Source of the DNA: Taenia hydatigena
Taxonomy: Eukaryota; Platyhelminthes; Cestoda; Cyclophyllidea; Taeniidae
Direction: 5' to 3'
DNA length: 64,000 nucleotides
Assembly (NCBI GenBank): GCA_036345935.2
Contig: JADWOT020000001.1
Location: 10,099,801 to 10,163,800, forward strand
Both the position numbers and the translations under genes were made by a program. This document shows positions 47,701 through 59,619 of this stretch, piece by piece. Each line of letters opens with the position of its first letter. Position 1 is the first letter of the stretch. A model generated the notes under the pieces. That model did no database searches and was not told the DNA's origin. It saw only the letters and a program-made list of their open reading frames with translations.

Positions 47701-50700
47701 TTGATTCCTCTGATCAATTCATTTGGTGGATTGTTTTAAATTGTTTGACAGTGCTAATGGATTAGTCGCGTGTTTTGAGATTGCCTGAAGATGGTCGCAG
47801 ATTAGAAGTCACGGTGCTGACGTGCACAGCGTGTCCATCGGTGAGGCGCGTGGTTGGATTGTGGATGTTAGAGGAGGTTGATTTGTTCCAGGTGTGCTAA
47901 GGTACTGCCAACCCAGTCGACTCCGATGCAGTTGTCTAGTCTCTTAGACATATTGATGAGTTTGTTCCATTTGTAGACAACGCTAGTCGCAGACACTGAA
48001 CGCGTGTCTAGCTGATCAGCAGATGAGGGCGAGTCAATAGGAAATCGTCTGTATTTGAAATATGCGCTCACCACTTTTGGGATTGTTTTGGGTGGCGAGG
48101 CTAAGATGAGTGCGTTTTGTGTGGAAGGGGAGGGTCGGATGTCAGTGTATGTGGCTTGGGACTGGTCAAGTGCATACCTTTTTCACTTCTTTGGTCCCGT
48201 TTGTTTTTGCCCATCGTTTGCTTCAAATTCCGTCAAAGTGGTGAGATTGACCTTGATAGGGAATGGAAATTGACTGTTGGCTTTTTTTTGCGTTGAAGGG
48301 TTGTGACTATCGTGTGCATACGACAATGTGCCTACAACTTGTCAATCATCGGCCAGTATTTGCCTACTTTGAAGGATTTGTGCATTGCATTCTGAGAAAG
48401 CAAAGTGTTCAATCAGCTGTATTTTAAATCTCCGGAGAGAAGCTGTTTGTTAATTTCAGTCTCATGTTTAAGCCGTGGTGGTTGTAAAGACGAACCTGCA
48501 AATGCTTTCTGACCTGTACCAAATCACTGATAAATGCCAAGGTGGCTTTGGAACAGCTGACATTGCTCGCCAGGTGCTGGCTTCGATGGTTGCTGAAGTA
48601 CCTTTTTCTCCTTTTGCTTTGTCATGTTGTGCTTTCTTCACTTGCTTCATTTGTTGGCGTCGAGCGTCCAAATGAGTGCACAGGCGGCAGGTGCTTTTAC
48701 AAGTTAGTAGATTGTGCTTTTTAAAACTCCCCATGTACTGCATCTGTAGTTGATTTAACTCTCAGTTTCGGTTGATGGGGCATGTTTGGCAATGTTGTCT
48801 TCGGCGGAGGTGTCCGCAGTCTCTTCCATTTGCCCAATATGTTTATTTTGGTCGAGCGTTATGTCTGCTTCGGTCTTGACTTCAAGGGATTTACTCGAGA
48901 CAACCTACTTTCCTTGTTGTCCCCACTTGATGCTATGAACGATTCGTCGATGCCATGTGGCCTAGTAAGACGAAATCATGTTTATATAACTGAAGTAGTA
49001 CTGCGGGATGCGCGTTCAGGAGGCTCTTTGCAGGTAATTGATTGACTAATGCACCTGCACTCTTTACAGACTTTCTACAAATCACTGAAAATTTCCAAAA
49101 ATATTATTACAAATGTGCATTGAATGTGGTTGTGGGCGAGAGGCGGGAGGACAACTTTAATCAGGTCGTGGATCAACGTAGCCGTTGTCCTGAGCCCAAG
49201 ACACCTCCGTCCCAGCTTGTAATAAAAATGTCTAGAAGTGACTAACTTTCGCATAGTAATGGTGGTAGAAGGGAAGAGGAGGATTGTTTGAATGAACCAC
49301 GTGGTGAAGGAGCGGATGGTATTCGCGATTCCCGAGTTTAATGGGGCTTATGACACTTGAGGTGTAAGCGAGTTTTAATTTCGTACTGTTTTGACATAGT
49401 AAATCTCTTACCAAAGCAATAATCAAATCGCAGTCAGCCTTTGCGCCTCTTCCTTTAAACTTTGACTGTTTGGTGAAAGAGCTCTTGAGCGTAATGTGGA
49501 GACGAACTGGCCATTTGCGGATTATACGACCCTTGCCGGAGGTAGACTAGGTGGGGTAGGAAAAGCTCGCCTTGCCAATAATTGAGTGCACATGTTGGAC
49601 ACAGTGAAGGAGGTTTGGCAATTTTCTGCATATTTGCGCCGGATGGTTGAACTCCATCGATCGTGTGGCAGTGAGCAGCTCACACGTGCTACTTATAAGA
49701 AGTCAGTAGCACCTTTGCGTCACTGCACTCTTTCAGGGTGGTAGCTTTTCCTCCAAATCGTGTACCAAATCGGCACCAATGATGATACTTCAAGTGTTCT
49801 CTTAAATCCAAATCGTTTCTTCTTTTGGAAAATCAGTACATCAGTCTAGACGAAGGTTGTCTCCATGGTGAAACGCACTGAACAGAACATTATGGCCAAG
49901 CAAGGCTGACTGTGATGCATTCAACCACAAAGGACTATAACGTGGCTGGGTAATCGACAAATCGCAAAGATGACATCTTTCATTGCTATCAGTAGAACAG
50001 TGGAATCACTGCGATGACAGGGGAGAAGTGGAGTGAAATTAGGCTGCACGTCCGACAACACAATTTCGAGGGCTGTTAGTGGCACTTCACTGAAGGTTTT
50101 GTGACTGCCATTTATGAAGAGCAGAGCTGTTGGTGTGACTCACCTCGATGCGAAGGTAACACACTTCAATGGCAGCACTCATAATCTCTGTTTTGTGAGG
50201 ATTGTGGGGGAGTAAACCCACTACTGCTCTTTATTCGCAGATGTAGTCAACAATGCTAAAATGTGAATTTATTTCAAAGCTAAGCACGCGCAATGAAGCT
50301 GATGGCTGAATTAGCTGCTTAGGCCGTTCTGTATGATCTCGTGGATGATTTGCTCAAGATTCGAAAGGTGCCACTAAGTGGCTTTGGGTAAGTAAATTGT
50401 TTGGGAGATTGCACTTTGGTTTCATGTTAGTGCGAATAGCCATATTGGGTGTTGGATGCTTTGGCCAATGGCCAGTGGTGCAGTGGGGTCGCGCTTTGTA
50501 TGGGTTGATCGAATCCACTCAAAAGAGGTCACTCATCAATGAGAGTTCCAGATCCTTCTTCAAGACGTGCCTGGGATTCGGTTACCAAGAGGCACTTTCT
50601 TCAATTGTAACCGAAAATGGCGAGATGTGGTTAGAATGCACGAGCTTTGTGAGAGAACGGATGGCATCAGCTCCTTGGAAGGAAATGAAGCCCTTTCACA

Positions 50701-50705
50701 CATAG
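44796..50705 (+). CDS. Multi-exon gene of unknown function (partly resolved)
   Basis: I do not recognise this protein. Exon-like segments with matching splice phase are 44796-44993, 45141-45240, 45498-45570, 45789-45890, 48357-48418, 48490-48597, 48857-49033, 49070-49114 (after a 36-nt intron), 49482-49541, 49610-49737, 50001-50074 and a last exon 50476-50705 ending in TAG. Translations read as natural protein, for example KEKFLASVAVGQITCHRQQL across one junction and ASMVAERYVCFGLDFKG across another. Some ends are provisional, notably 45570, 48357, 49737 and 50074. The middle (45.9-48.4 kb) is unresolved and holds a minisatellite. The first ATG at 44796 gives a hydrophobic start (CLSFLAVSSLF) that could be a signal peptide; an inner ATG lies at 44865. 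Near the N-terminus C-x2-CGDKS recalls the first finger of nuclear receptors, but the remaining cysteines do not align. Intron sequence is T/G-rich on this strand. It could be a pseudogene: an in-frame TGA interrupts one open segment near 47271. Confidence 0.5.
46150..46760 (+). repeat. 53-bp minisatellite, about 12 units
   Basis: Units run from one 'gtccacaagcgactg' to the next, with 'tgtgggcaattttgttgtat' in the middle. Two central units (46377-46429 and 46430-46482) look identical; outer units are more degenerate. Because 53 is not a multiple of three, long open frames here (87 and 123 codons) are repeat artefacts. A short inverted array of the same unit lies at 26055-26215. Confidence 0.92.
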
Positions 50706-51574
50706 CCAAGCCCCACTGAATCTATTCCAATAACAGCAGAGATGCAGTCTTAGACTACTCCCCTTCGCTGTGAATTCTGCTTTGGTTTTTGGCAAAATAA
50801 GGAATCGCCTTGTCTCGCAAACAGGATTTTTACGTGATGGATTATGCATTGGCTATTAGGCGATGTAATGCAGATTTCTTTGTGCACACCACCTTTGCGG
50901 ACACTACTCAGTGGGCACGAATGCCGTGGCGCGAAGGACGTCATCTAACCCCAAAGAAGGACTGCACTTGAAACGAGCATCTCACTGACCACCGACCGCC
51001 GTCCACAATATATACATGGAAAATGAATCTTAGATGGTTCCATGCCAGATGCTGCTGCATCCGTCAGCGACGATCCACCTTTTAAACCAACAGCCTGCAT
51101 GATTACCAAGAGTTGACACCACCTCGATGTGCCAAATCGGGGTCTTTAGAGGTGCTACCATTCCCAGTGGGTACGTCTTATCTTTCACTGCGCTGACCTT
51201 TATCCGGTAATTATGTATGTCTACAACGTCTGCTTTTGAATCGGATTTGGTTGCCAAGTAGGTTATAAAATGTGGTAATACGACTTGCCATTAAGGAATA
51301 GCAGCCATTCCTGACGAAGGGTAGGTCTGAGGAACCAAATTTGCAGTTATACTACTGAGAGCACTCTAAATAGCCCCAACTGTCAAACGAAATAGCAAAT
51401 CTCTACACGCAGATCAATTGGAAGCATTGCATTTCATCCTTTTAATGTACCCACCTCCCAACTGAGGGATGATTCAAGAGAAATTTGCTGTCCCAGGACC
51501 TGACAAGGACATCTTGGCCCAATCATTGCATTGACTCGGGTGCCTTCAGTCGAGGAGTATTTTTGCATGCATTA
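50706..51574. other. Region after the unknown plus-strand gene
   Basis: This is possibly 3' untranslated and intergenic sequence. No clear AATAAA signal is seen close to the stop codon. Frames are 75 codons or fewer and unrecognised. Confidence 0.35.
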
Positions 51575-51895
51575 TGTGACGCAATATACACTTCTTTGGT
51601 AACAAGAATCAGTAAGGAAAAGTTTCTGCATCGAATTGTCCTTTTGTGTAACTTATGATTTACTTCAGCGATGGTTCATTGATGCAGCTACTCGAGACTC
51701 CCTTGGAGGCAGAAGAAGACTTAACGCTTGGGCAGAATAGATGCATTCGGCAAACAGAAAGGATCCAGGGCTGCTGGTATGGCTCGGAGGCCATCCCATC
51801 CGGCTAGGACAGCAATGTGGCCATCCAAGTAACCGTAACTGACATCGGTGGTCAAACAAGCAAAGTATTACAATGGCTTATCATTGTGTCAATAC
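51575..51895 (+). repeat. Short interspersed repeat S, well-preserved copy 1
   Basis: About 320 bp, nearly identical in its core to 54050-54410 ('actcccttggaggcagaaga', 'ggctcggaggccatcccatc'). It has no open frame of its own and lacks an obvious poly(A) tail. It could be a SINE-like or LTR-like fragment. Confidence 0.8.
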
Positions 51896-51908
51896 AAAAC
51901 ACGGAATT

Positions 51909-52110
51909 TAAAGAAAAAAAATTAAGTAACAACAAACAACATGCATTTTTGTATTTATAAATAACTTGAATACAATTATTATGACGATTATACTCTACAA
52001 CTCAACAGTCTCCTAAGTAGAGCGTTTAATGACTTGAAGTTGAAATCATTCTAAGGAAACAATAAGCCACCGATATCAAAGGCTGCTAACATCATGCAGG
52101 CATCATATCG
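51909..52110 (+). repeat. Direct repeat T, copy 1
   Basis: About 200 bp beginning with an A-rich run, then 'aacaaacaacat' and 'gaagttgaaatcattctaag'. Repeated at 52365-52560 with about 85-90% identity by eye. Confidence 0.8.
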
Positions 52111-52364
52111 AAAGGTATCATAAGTCTGATGTAAGTTAGTTGACAAGAAGTGATGGGTTGAATTTTAAGGCAGCTTTTTCGAGAGAGAAGTTCTCAAAGT
52201 GTGATATCATGCAAGGTTTACAAATGCTATGCGCAGGCAAAGCACAACCACACGTTGGCAATTCATTTGGCTGTCTTATTGTGGGATTGCACACCTTTAC
52301 TTCCCTCTGGACGTCTTTTGTCAAAACCCCACTACCGCGTGATTTGCAGGCTCCATAGCATTTG

Positions 52365-52560
52365 AAGAAAAAATTTAATTAATAACAAACAACATATATT
52401 TATGCATTTATAAATAACTGGACTACAATTAGCATGACAATTATACTCTACGACTCTGCCGGCTCCTAAGTAAAGCGTTTAATGATTTGAAGTTGAAATC
52501 ATTCTAAGGAAGTAATGAGCCAACGATATCAAAGATTGCTAGCATTATGCACCATAAATT
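52365..52560 (+). repeat. Direct repeat T, copy 2
   Basis: Second copy of the 51909-52110 repeat. Together they frame 254 bp of unrelated sequence, an arrangement like two terminal direct repeats of a small element. Confidence 0.8.
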
Positions 52561-54049
52561 ATATCCTTAAGGCATATGTTTAATCGAGAATTCGATTGCT
52601 AAATTACAAGATGAAAGATGATGAAATGAACAACCTTTATTTAACTGTGATAGTAAACTTAACATTACCAACTACGTTTGGCACATTTTGCATCGGCACT
52701 ATATGCATGCAACGTTTAGGCCCAACGTCACAAATATGTGACATGTGTGGGTCATCTGCATGTAAGTTATGCCTCGAGCACCAGGAGCGGATCTTTGGAG
52801 TCTAGTGCTGTAGGGGCAGGAACGTCATTATCTAAGTTGAACAATTTCATTCTTTTTGGTGTTTTGCGCCATAACCTTAAGAGCGGACTCATTAAGACAG
52901 ATAAATGCAAACTTACAGCAGGATCAGCTCGAATCACACATCAAGCATGTCATTATCATCTGCCGTTTAGTCGCAAAAAAGACGCAAAAGATAGGAATTG
53001 ATTCGTCAGAAATGTGAATTAGGGATGAAAAGTCTAAATGCAATGCCAGACCTCTCGTAAACTCCTAATGATTTGACAGTTTCTGGGTTGCAAAGAGGAA
53101 GATTGTCGCCAGGATTGCATCACATTCACCGAGTGATGTACACCATAATGAAGGGAATCAAACTCCGCATAACACCCGATCCTGCCAAAGAGGCCGAATC
53201 CAGTGATTTTCAAACAGAACAAGCAAGGCTGCCTTCTTTGCGCATTTTACTTCGCTAGTGTCAAGGCAGTGGCAATTCACTGAGGAAATACTACTTGAAA
53301 TCAAGTGAAGGCGAGGACCACCTCAAAGGATTACCATTGGAGGCGATGACCGCACACGGTAATGGGTCCTTTTGAACTCCAACCCCTACAGTGGAAGACG
53401 AAAGCAAGTGGACGCGATGGAGGTCATAAAGCAGACAAAGCAACGTGACTCACAGGTTGACATTGATGCGAACACGAGGGCAGGTGCTTGCACTCGAGAT
53501 CAAGTCCATAACTTCATAATTGACAATATCTTGAAGGCTATTTGAAGCAGCGGTTTGTGCGCAAAATGAGATGAAATCGCCAAACTGGGTAAATTTGCTT
53601 ACAACCTGCTTCAATTTTCGCTACTCCCATTTTCGTAGTCGTTGTGACTGCTGAAGATCAACCTCGAGAACCCGCTTCTGCTGTAGGGTCAAACTGTTAC
53701 AATTGTCTTCGGTACACACACTCGCGACTAGTTTTAGCTGTTGCTGGTAAAAAGTAGTAATTAAACATTAGTGAAACGGAATCCTGCTCTATGGGAATGA
53801 CTTTGCATCTTTATTTGCTGTTTGATGAAAGTGACAGACGCATCCAGATCCATTGCGACGACGAATACATTTGCCAACTGACAGGCAAGTGGAAGTTCAC
53901 TAACCACTGTTGGCGACAGCGGACACTTTAAACGAAGTGGGCGCACGCCTTGTGTTTTGTGCCTCAGGCGCACGGATTCCTCCTTTCTTTTTGGTCAATG
54001 GTATTTGAATGCTCGAAACATCGCATAACAATCCTTTTCTTTCAATTGC
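52561..54049. other. Intergenic stretch without a supported gene
   Basis: A 69-codon plus-strand frame at 52596-52805 ends with a cysteine cluster (CDMCGSSACKLCLEHQ) that could bind zinc, but no other part of a known protein is seen. The rest has only short frames. Confidence 0.4.
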
Positions 54050-54410
54050 TTTAGTGATTGCATGAATTCCCCTTAACACTGCGTGACGCAATTTATACTT
54101 CTTTAAGATAAGAGTCAGTTAGGAAAACTTTGTGCACCGAATTTTTTTTTAGCTGGCTTATAATTTACTTCAGCGATGGTTCATTGATGCAGCTACTCGA
54201 GACTCCCTTGGAGGCAGAAGAAAGCTTAATGCTTGGGCAGAATAGATGCATTCTGCAAACAGAAAGGACCCAGGGCTGCTGGTATGGCTCGGAGGCCATC
54301 CCATCCGGCTAGGGCAGCAATGTGGCCATCCAAGTAACCGTAACTGACATCGGTGGTCAAACAAGCAAAGTATTACAATGGCTTAGCATTGTATCCATAC
54401 AAAACACTTA
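54050..54410 (+). repeat. Short interspersed repeat S, well-preserved copy 2
   Basis: Direct copy of 51575-51895 about 2.5 kb downstream. It lies just beyond the 3' end of the kelch gene. Confidence 0.8.
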
Positions 54411-54726
54411 ATAAAAGTACATTTTTCCTCCCTATACTCCACAATTTTTGACACATGATGACCAACCCGTGGGGCAATTTTTAGTTTTCTACAAAAAAAT
54501 TGGACGTAAGAAGGAGGCTTTGGAATTTGGCAAAACAAATCAGTATATTGGAAATGTGAAACCAAAATCCTTGAACTGCAATTGTTTTAACGTTCTTCCA
54601 GCGTTTCTCTTGCCACCAGAAGATAAGACCATGAGAAATCTTCCAGCTCAAATAATGGCTTCCATTCAAAATTGGCCAACGGTTGGTTCTACAAGGGTTA
54701 CAACATTAGTAGTTACTTTTGAGTAA

Positions 54727-57190
54727 TTAAGTAGCGAATGGGAACCAATAATTTACCTCTTCGGTGGGTAAAAATTCATAGAATCTGTTCGTCGGAGAAT
54801 CGTATACTATAATAAAAAGGTTAATAAATTTAAGTAATTTGATCAAATAATTTATGGTTCCATAGGATATGAGCACAACACTTACCTAACATTATCAATC
54901 TGTTGTTGAATGAGACAAGAGATGTGGATGACCAGTTAAAGTCACGAATTCCATTAAGACGAGTCCACTGAGCGTTCGCCTGTTCGATCGATGTCAGTGG
55001 AAGGCATTCGGCACTTAACTCTCCGGTCCCTCCAGCAACCACTACGCATCCTTTGAAGTAGGCCACTCCTGGAAGACGGCGTTCCTGTAACATCGGATTG
55101 AGCTTGATCCATCGCCATCCACTCCCATTCTCCGCATCTTCTACCAATATTGCAGCATGTCTTACTCTTCCTATCCTTCCTGGGTTAGCTTGAGAACCAC
55201 CAACAACCACGATCCCAATTTCTGGGATATTTAATGCCGATGCACCATATCGTGCAGGCAGCATATCAGGGAGTTTGGTGAGCCTGGATTGTTGACTCAT
55301 CCTAATCAAACATACCTGCCACTGGCCATGTCTAATTTTTCACAAGTGGAAGAGATCGTTCCATCAGACCAGCCGCCAAAAATGAAAATCGATTCATTTC
55401 TCGACGCAACAGCACAACTCACGCGTCGCCGTGTTATTTGAAAAGTCTTATGGGAAGTAGAACCATCTCGGTAATTTACAGACTCCACACTCCATCCGGA
55501 GTCAACACACTTAACGAAACATACTCTACCTAAAAAGCAAGAGGATGAGACCATAAATTCAATTCACCGTCCAATGCAGTCGCTATTCCAGTGGAAGGAG
55601 CTTTAACATTAAACGATTCATCCGGTTGCAACTGCGGCACAGACGTTAAACACCAGGACTTTGAAACAATATTGTAGCCGACGATCATCAGCATCTCTCT
55701 AAAAGTTTTCAAAAATTTGCCATAGAGTGGCAGTACAAAATGGCATGAAGGTTGCGAAAAGGGACAGTTTCACAGAATCCTATGGCTAGAAATCGGAGCA
55801 TTTATCGAATCGGCTAGTCGGTTCATTGGAGGGGTGGTTATTGCTATACTAAAAGTGATTTTACGTACTTTCTTTGTGGCCGGCAGTTGGAGACAGGCCA
55901 AATCATCCGTCTCAGGATCTCACTCAGCCACATTCCACGTTTTGGCAGAACATCGGCTTTGGAACAGTCACAGAAATAAAGGAAAAGATAACTCAGAAGT
56001 AGGAATTACAAAATGCTGAATAGTGTCATCAACTCAATTAATCTGCACCTATGACTCCCAAATAAATTTGCCCATCCACTCCGTATTAAATCTTTTAACA
56101 CGCATAACTGCATCTACCCACCCATTTCGCATCCATCTCTCAATCTCACGCCCATTTTAATCCAAATCATCCTTTATCCATCGACCAAATCTCTTTTATT
56201 TACCACAAAGCCTTTCGCCCCTTGCCCATGTCCGTGTCTCTTCTTTAGTCTTACAGTCACCTATCAAAATTGCTCATCCCTGAATCCCACGTCCTTTAAG
56301 CTATCCACCCATTCAGTGTGCTTACCTTTGCTAAACTGTTCTGCGTACCTCCTCACAAACGTCCAGTATTCGCTTTGACATTGTGGGGACAGCCTCGTCA
56401 ACTCAATCTTCGAAACCATCTTCCCAAACACCTTTGCCCTTTCCTTCACGTCACACTCATCAATGCCTGCTTCCAGCCAACTGCGAATCGCTCGGAACTT
56501 TGTTTCCTCACTCACGCATTTCAGCCGGTTGCTTTCCAGTAGCATCTCGAAGTACTGTGCTGTCGTCCGCATCAGCAGCCCCCTTCGCAAGCACACATCT
56601 TCAAAATGTTCCGCCATCAGTGGAATGCATATTTCCACCAATTCACGATTAAACGTAGCACTGGCTACCGACCACACTTCTGCCACATTATCTAGAGAGA
56701 TTCTTTAGTCAGTCAGGTTTTAACTCCGAAAAAGACTTTTCCCACCTCGTTCTTATGAACTCCACACACCAAGAGACGATTCTCTTGGAGCCAAGATTGT
56801 GTGCCAGAAGGTACAATCGAGTAGCGTTTCCTGCAGAAATTGTAATTCTGCCTGTGTATGCGTAGTCGACAACAGCCTCGACAATACTGAAAGACGGTTA
56901 AAGAAGGAAGTGATGTGCACGTACTCTGCAGAAAAGCGTTTCCATTGTGTTGTCACCCCACCTTGTTGAGTGGTCATTGCTCTTAAAAAAAGTGGGAATC
57001 TGGCTGCTAGAACCAGTCGGTGTGCATTGACACATTTCCCATCCTTTGTCTGGAAGTTGGAGCATGAAACCAACGTGCGCAACCTCACCTCAATTCGTAG
57101 ATCAGTGAGTTTTCCGTGTTCACGGAATGTGTCAAACCCGTGAATAGGAAATGAATCTGCTCTATCATCCAAACACACCACCGCCTCCAT
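54727..57190 (-). CDS. BTB-BACK-kelch protein (Kelch-like), 8 exons, 521 aa
   Basis: Kelch-like proteins usually act as substrate adaptors of Cullin-3 ubiquitin ligases or bind actin; which applies here is unknown. Exons on the minus strand: 57190-57089, 57049-56925, 56886-56746, 56702-56326, 55696-55568, 55529-55316, 55283-54886 and 54806-54727. All joins use GT-AG sites and keep frame, giving 521 codons plus TAA. Residues 1-122 hold the BTB domain (TFREHGKLTDLRIE, VNAHRLVLAARFPLF, FSADIVEAVVDYAYTG, YLLAHNLGSKRIVSWC). Residues 123-248 are BACK (DNVAEVWSVASATFNRELVE). Residues 249-521 are degenerate kelch blades with three clear Gly-Gly pairs (IFIFGGWSDG, IVVVGGSQ, VVVAGGTG). Introns are 39, 38, 43, 629, 38, 32 and 79 nt. 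The start ATG at 57190 begins the family-like MEAVVCLDDRADSF. Normal family length is about 550-650, so it is slightly short, with few canonical blades. The last exon could instead splice onward at a gtaaat site. Confidence 0.9.
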
Positions 57191-57211
57191 TTTCGCTGAG
57201 GGATTAAGTTT

Positions 57212-57853
57212 TCAAAGTACAGCGAAGTGTGTTCCAAGTTTAACACGAGATGCGTGCGTGAAAGAGCGAATGATTGTAAACGTGGCACGCGTTGAAAAGC
57301 CTTGGGTAACCTTGAAGAAGCAAAGAGATTGGTTGTAATGCACAAATGGTAAGCCTGCGCTAACTGACAATCGATTGCGTTCTTTAACCATGCGTAAATG
57401 TGGTACTTGGATTTGCAAGGCTAAATGATCCTTGCTTAGGGTGATGCAAGAAGGGCATATGATGTGGCCGGGATGAACTGATTTACTTTTGCTTCTTGTT
57501 TCAACATGAACGGATAATGCTGGTACAGTCTTGACTGGTGGACAATTTGGTAGCATCAAGTTCAAGAGGACACCCGCCAATGTGCTACAATTATTTCCAA
57601 AATCAAATAGAGTCGAGAAAACGCAAGTTAACCGAAGGTTACTTTGCAAGATCACCACACCTAACTTTCGTCCCACTCTCACGTGTCTGCGAATGTGCGC
57701 GGTGTGTTCAACCATTGACACACTTAAACCAATGTTCCGAGATTTTTGTGGTTTTATTCCACGTTTCTCTTGTATGCAAATCCGAAGCTCATTGAAGAGG
57801 TTAAGCAAACAAAAGCATTGAATCAGGGTCGTAGAACAGTACAAGCTTCCCAT
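57212..57853 (-). other. 213-codon open frame upstream of the kelch gene
   Basis: This is the longest frame in the window outside recognised or repeat sequence apart from HSP70, ending 21 bp before the kelch start codon on the same strand. It has a Cys pair (ICPSC), several His and basic residues, and no family I recognise. Parts of the opposite strand (57531-57821) are open in two frames too, so the patch may simply be stop-poor. It could be 5' untranslated or promoter sequence of the kelch gene, an unknown small gene, or a decayed exon. Confidence 0.25.
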
Positions 57854-59619
57854 AACCTCATCAAGTAGACATTTTAAGTGATATTTATAAAAATGGAAAC
57901 GTGAGTGGTAATTGTTATTCGAGGAATATTGTGGTCAGGTTTCAACTCTTTCATTCGGAACCGCTAGCACTTATGCGGCCTTGGAGCCATGCCATTGACC
58001 CATTAATATGGCAGCAAAAAACCAACTAAATTGCAAATGATGAAAAAATTTGTGGTGGTCCCTTACAGAAACCTGGAATTTGCTCCTACAATCGAAAACT
58101 ACTCCCATGATTTGCAGAATCGTTGTTACATAAAAAACAATCGAGGAGACCCATGTTAACCTTTGATAGATGTATGATTTTGTCTGTTATCATTTCTTTG
58201 ACTGAACGCTTCCTTTCCCTTCCTACAAAAAGGAAGTCATGGGTCTGCATGACTGTTGGAGCAAAGTGACAGTAATTTCTTCTTAGTTTTATCAGCCTTA
58301 GGTAAACATCGCTGTCCCAAGCATGAATTTTTAGTGAGAAATCCTCACTCAGTTTACTTTACAAAGAATAAAGAGGAAAATGCAAAGCCGAAGTTTATCG
58401 AGTTTCATTAAAATTTCCAAGTATGATTGACTAATTAAATAACATTTACAATTTCGTTGACACACGCTGCTACCGAAGTCAAGAGGATCGAGCTATTGCA
58501 TGGCTGTGACATGTACACATCACACTTGGAAGGTAGGGCATGGAAAACTACTTCACTACATTAGCTGACTTTTGAAATTCGAATTGACATGCAATATCAG
58601 TTTAGAATAACAAGCAAAAGTCATCAAAGTATTTTACAAGCGGAATTCCTTGATTTAATTAGCATTCTTCTCATAGTTCAACCGCTTAATTAGGCATGCG
58701 ATGGCAGGATAAATTGAGTCTGTATGGACGATAAAGCAAACCTGTTGAGATACCTATAAAGAACCCATAGGGACATTCCCAAAGCGTATGATCATTACCA
58801 GCTCTAACCTATCTGCGGCGTTCAACTGATCACCTTTTATCCCCATTACCACCATTGCCACCACCACTGATCCTAGAGATCTCGTCATCCGCCTAATGAC
58901 TAGCATTACTTCTTCTGGAAGAACCCAATTACTGCTAAATGAATATTGTGTATTCTTGGTTGCAACGCCCTAAAACGGAACCTAAACAAAGCTGCTAAAA
59001 ATGAAAGTGACGGACAAAATCCCTACATAGGGATAGACGTAAGCGCCTCCTGACGTAGTCTCCTGATGTGTTAAGACTTCGTTGCACTGGTGTTCATGTG
59101 CATCCAACTAAGAGTCACTGACTGCAGACGGAAACGTTCAACGATTAATAGGACTAAGTCAATGGTCGGTCGTTCGTCAACTAGTAAAAGGTGTGTAGAG
59201 ATGTTTACCGCTACACTCATAAACACTTATTTCATGCATTAAAGTTCTGCACCACCACTAACGCCACCACCACTCCATAGCCGATCACTGTCACCGCAGC
59301 AATCAGAGGGTAGAGAAATAGGCTCCCGCAACACTCTTAACAAAATATATTAGGTGACTGCAAAGGGGTTCTTCAAAGAACATTTGCTCGTTAAAATGAT
59401 CAGAACTGCCAATAACACGCAAGGTCTTCTCAATAATATGGTATTCTGATTGGAATCTCAGTTGTGTCTTAGCATTTCACTCTATGGAAACGAATATAGC
59501 AACTAGTCTTACTTATCATATCCTACCCCAGTGACCTGATTCACAGCCTCTGGCCGTGACGGTTACGTTTATTATGCGCAATATGATAGTAGCTAGCCCC
59601 AAGGATAGCCACACATCTT
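57854..59619. other. Intergenic stretch without recognised features
   Basis: No open frame above 60 codons. A CAC/CCA-rich run ('ccattaccaccattgccacc') lies near 58841. I see nothing else to support. Confidence 0.5.

Noticed and set aside
50323..50391. Extra exon reading AVLYDLVDDLLKIRKVPLSGFG with a strong gtaagt donor
   Set aside because: The translation and donor look real, but its phase does not fit the preceding segment or the last exon as I read them, so it was left out of the gene model; it could still be an alternative exon.
52596..52805. Zinc-finger transposase end suggested by a cysteine cluster
   Set aside because: No transposase core was found upstream and the cysteine spacing does not clearly match piggyBac or other families.
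55284..55315. A 14-nt GT-AG intron or frameshift in the kelch gene
   Set aside because: Using the later AG gives a 32-nt intron that joins SGR to LTKLPDMLPARYGA in frame, a normal kelch blade.
56703..56745. Splice acceptor directly before the BACK sequence (…tctctctag)
   Set aside because: It creates a stop at the junction; the upstream AG gives a 43-nt intron and the family-like RISLDNVAEVW.
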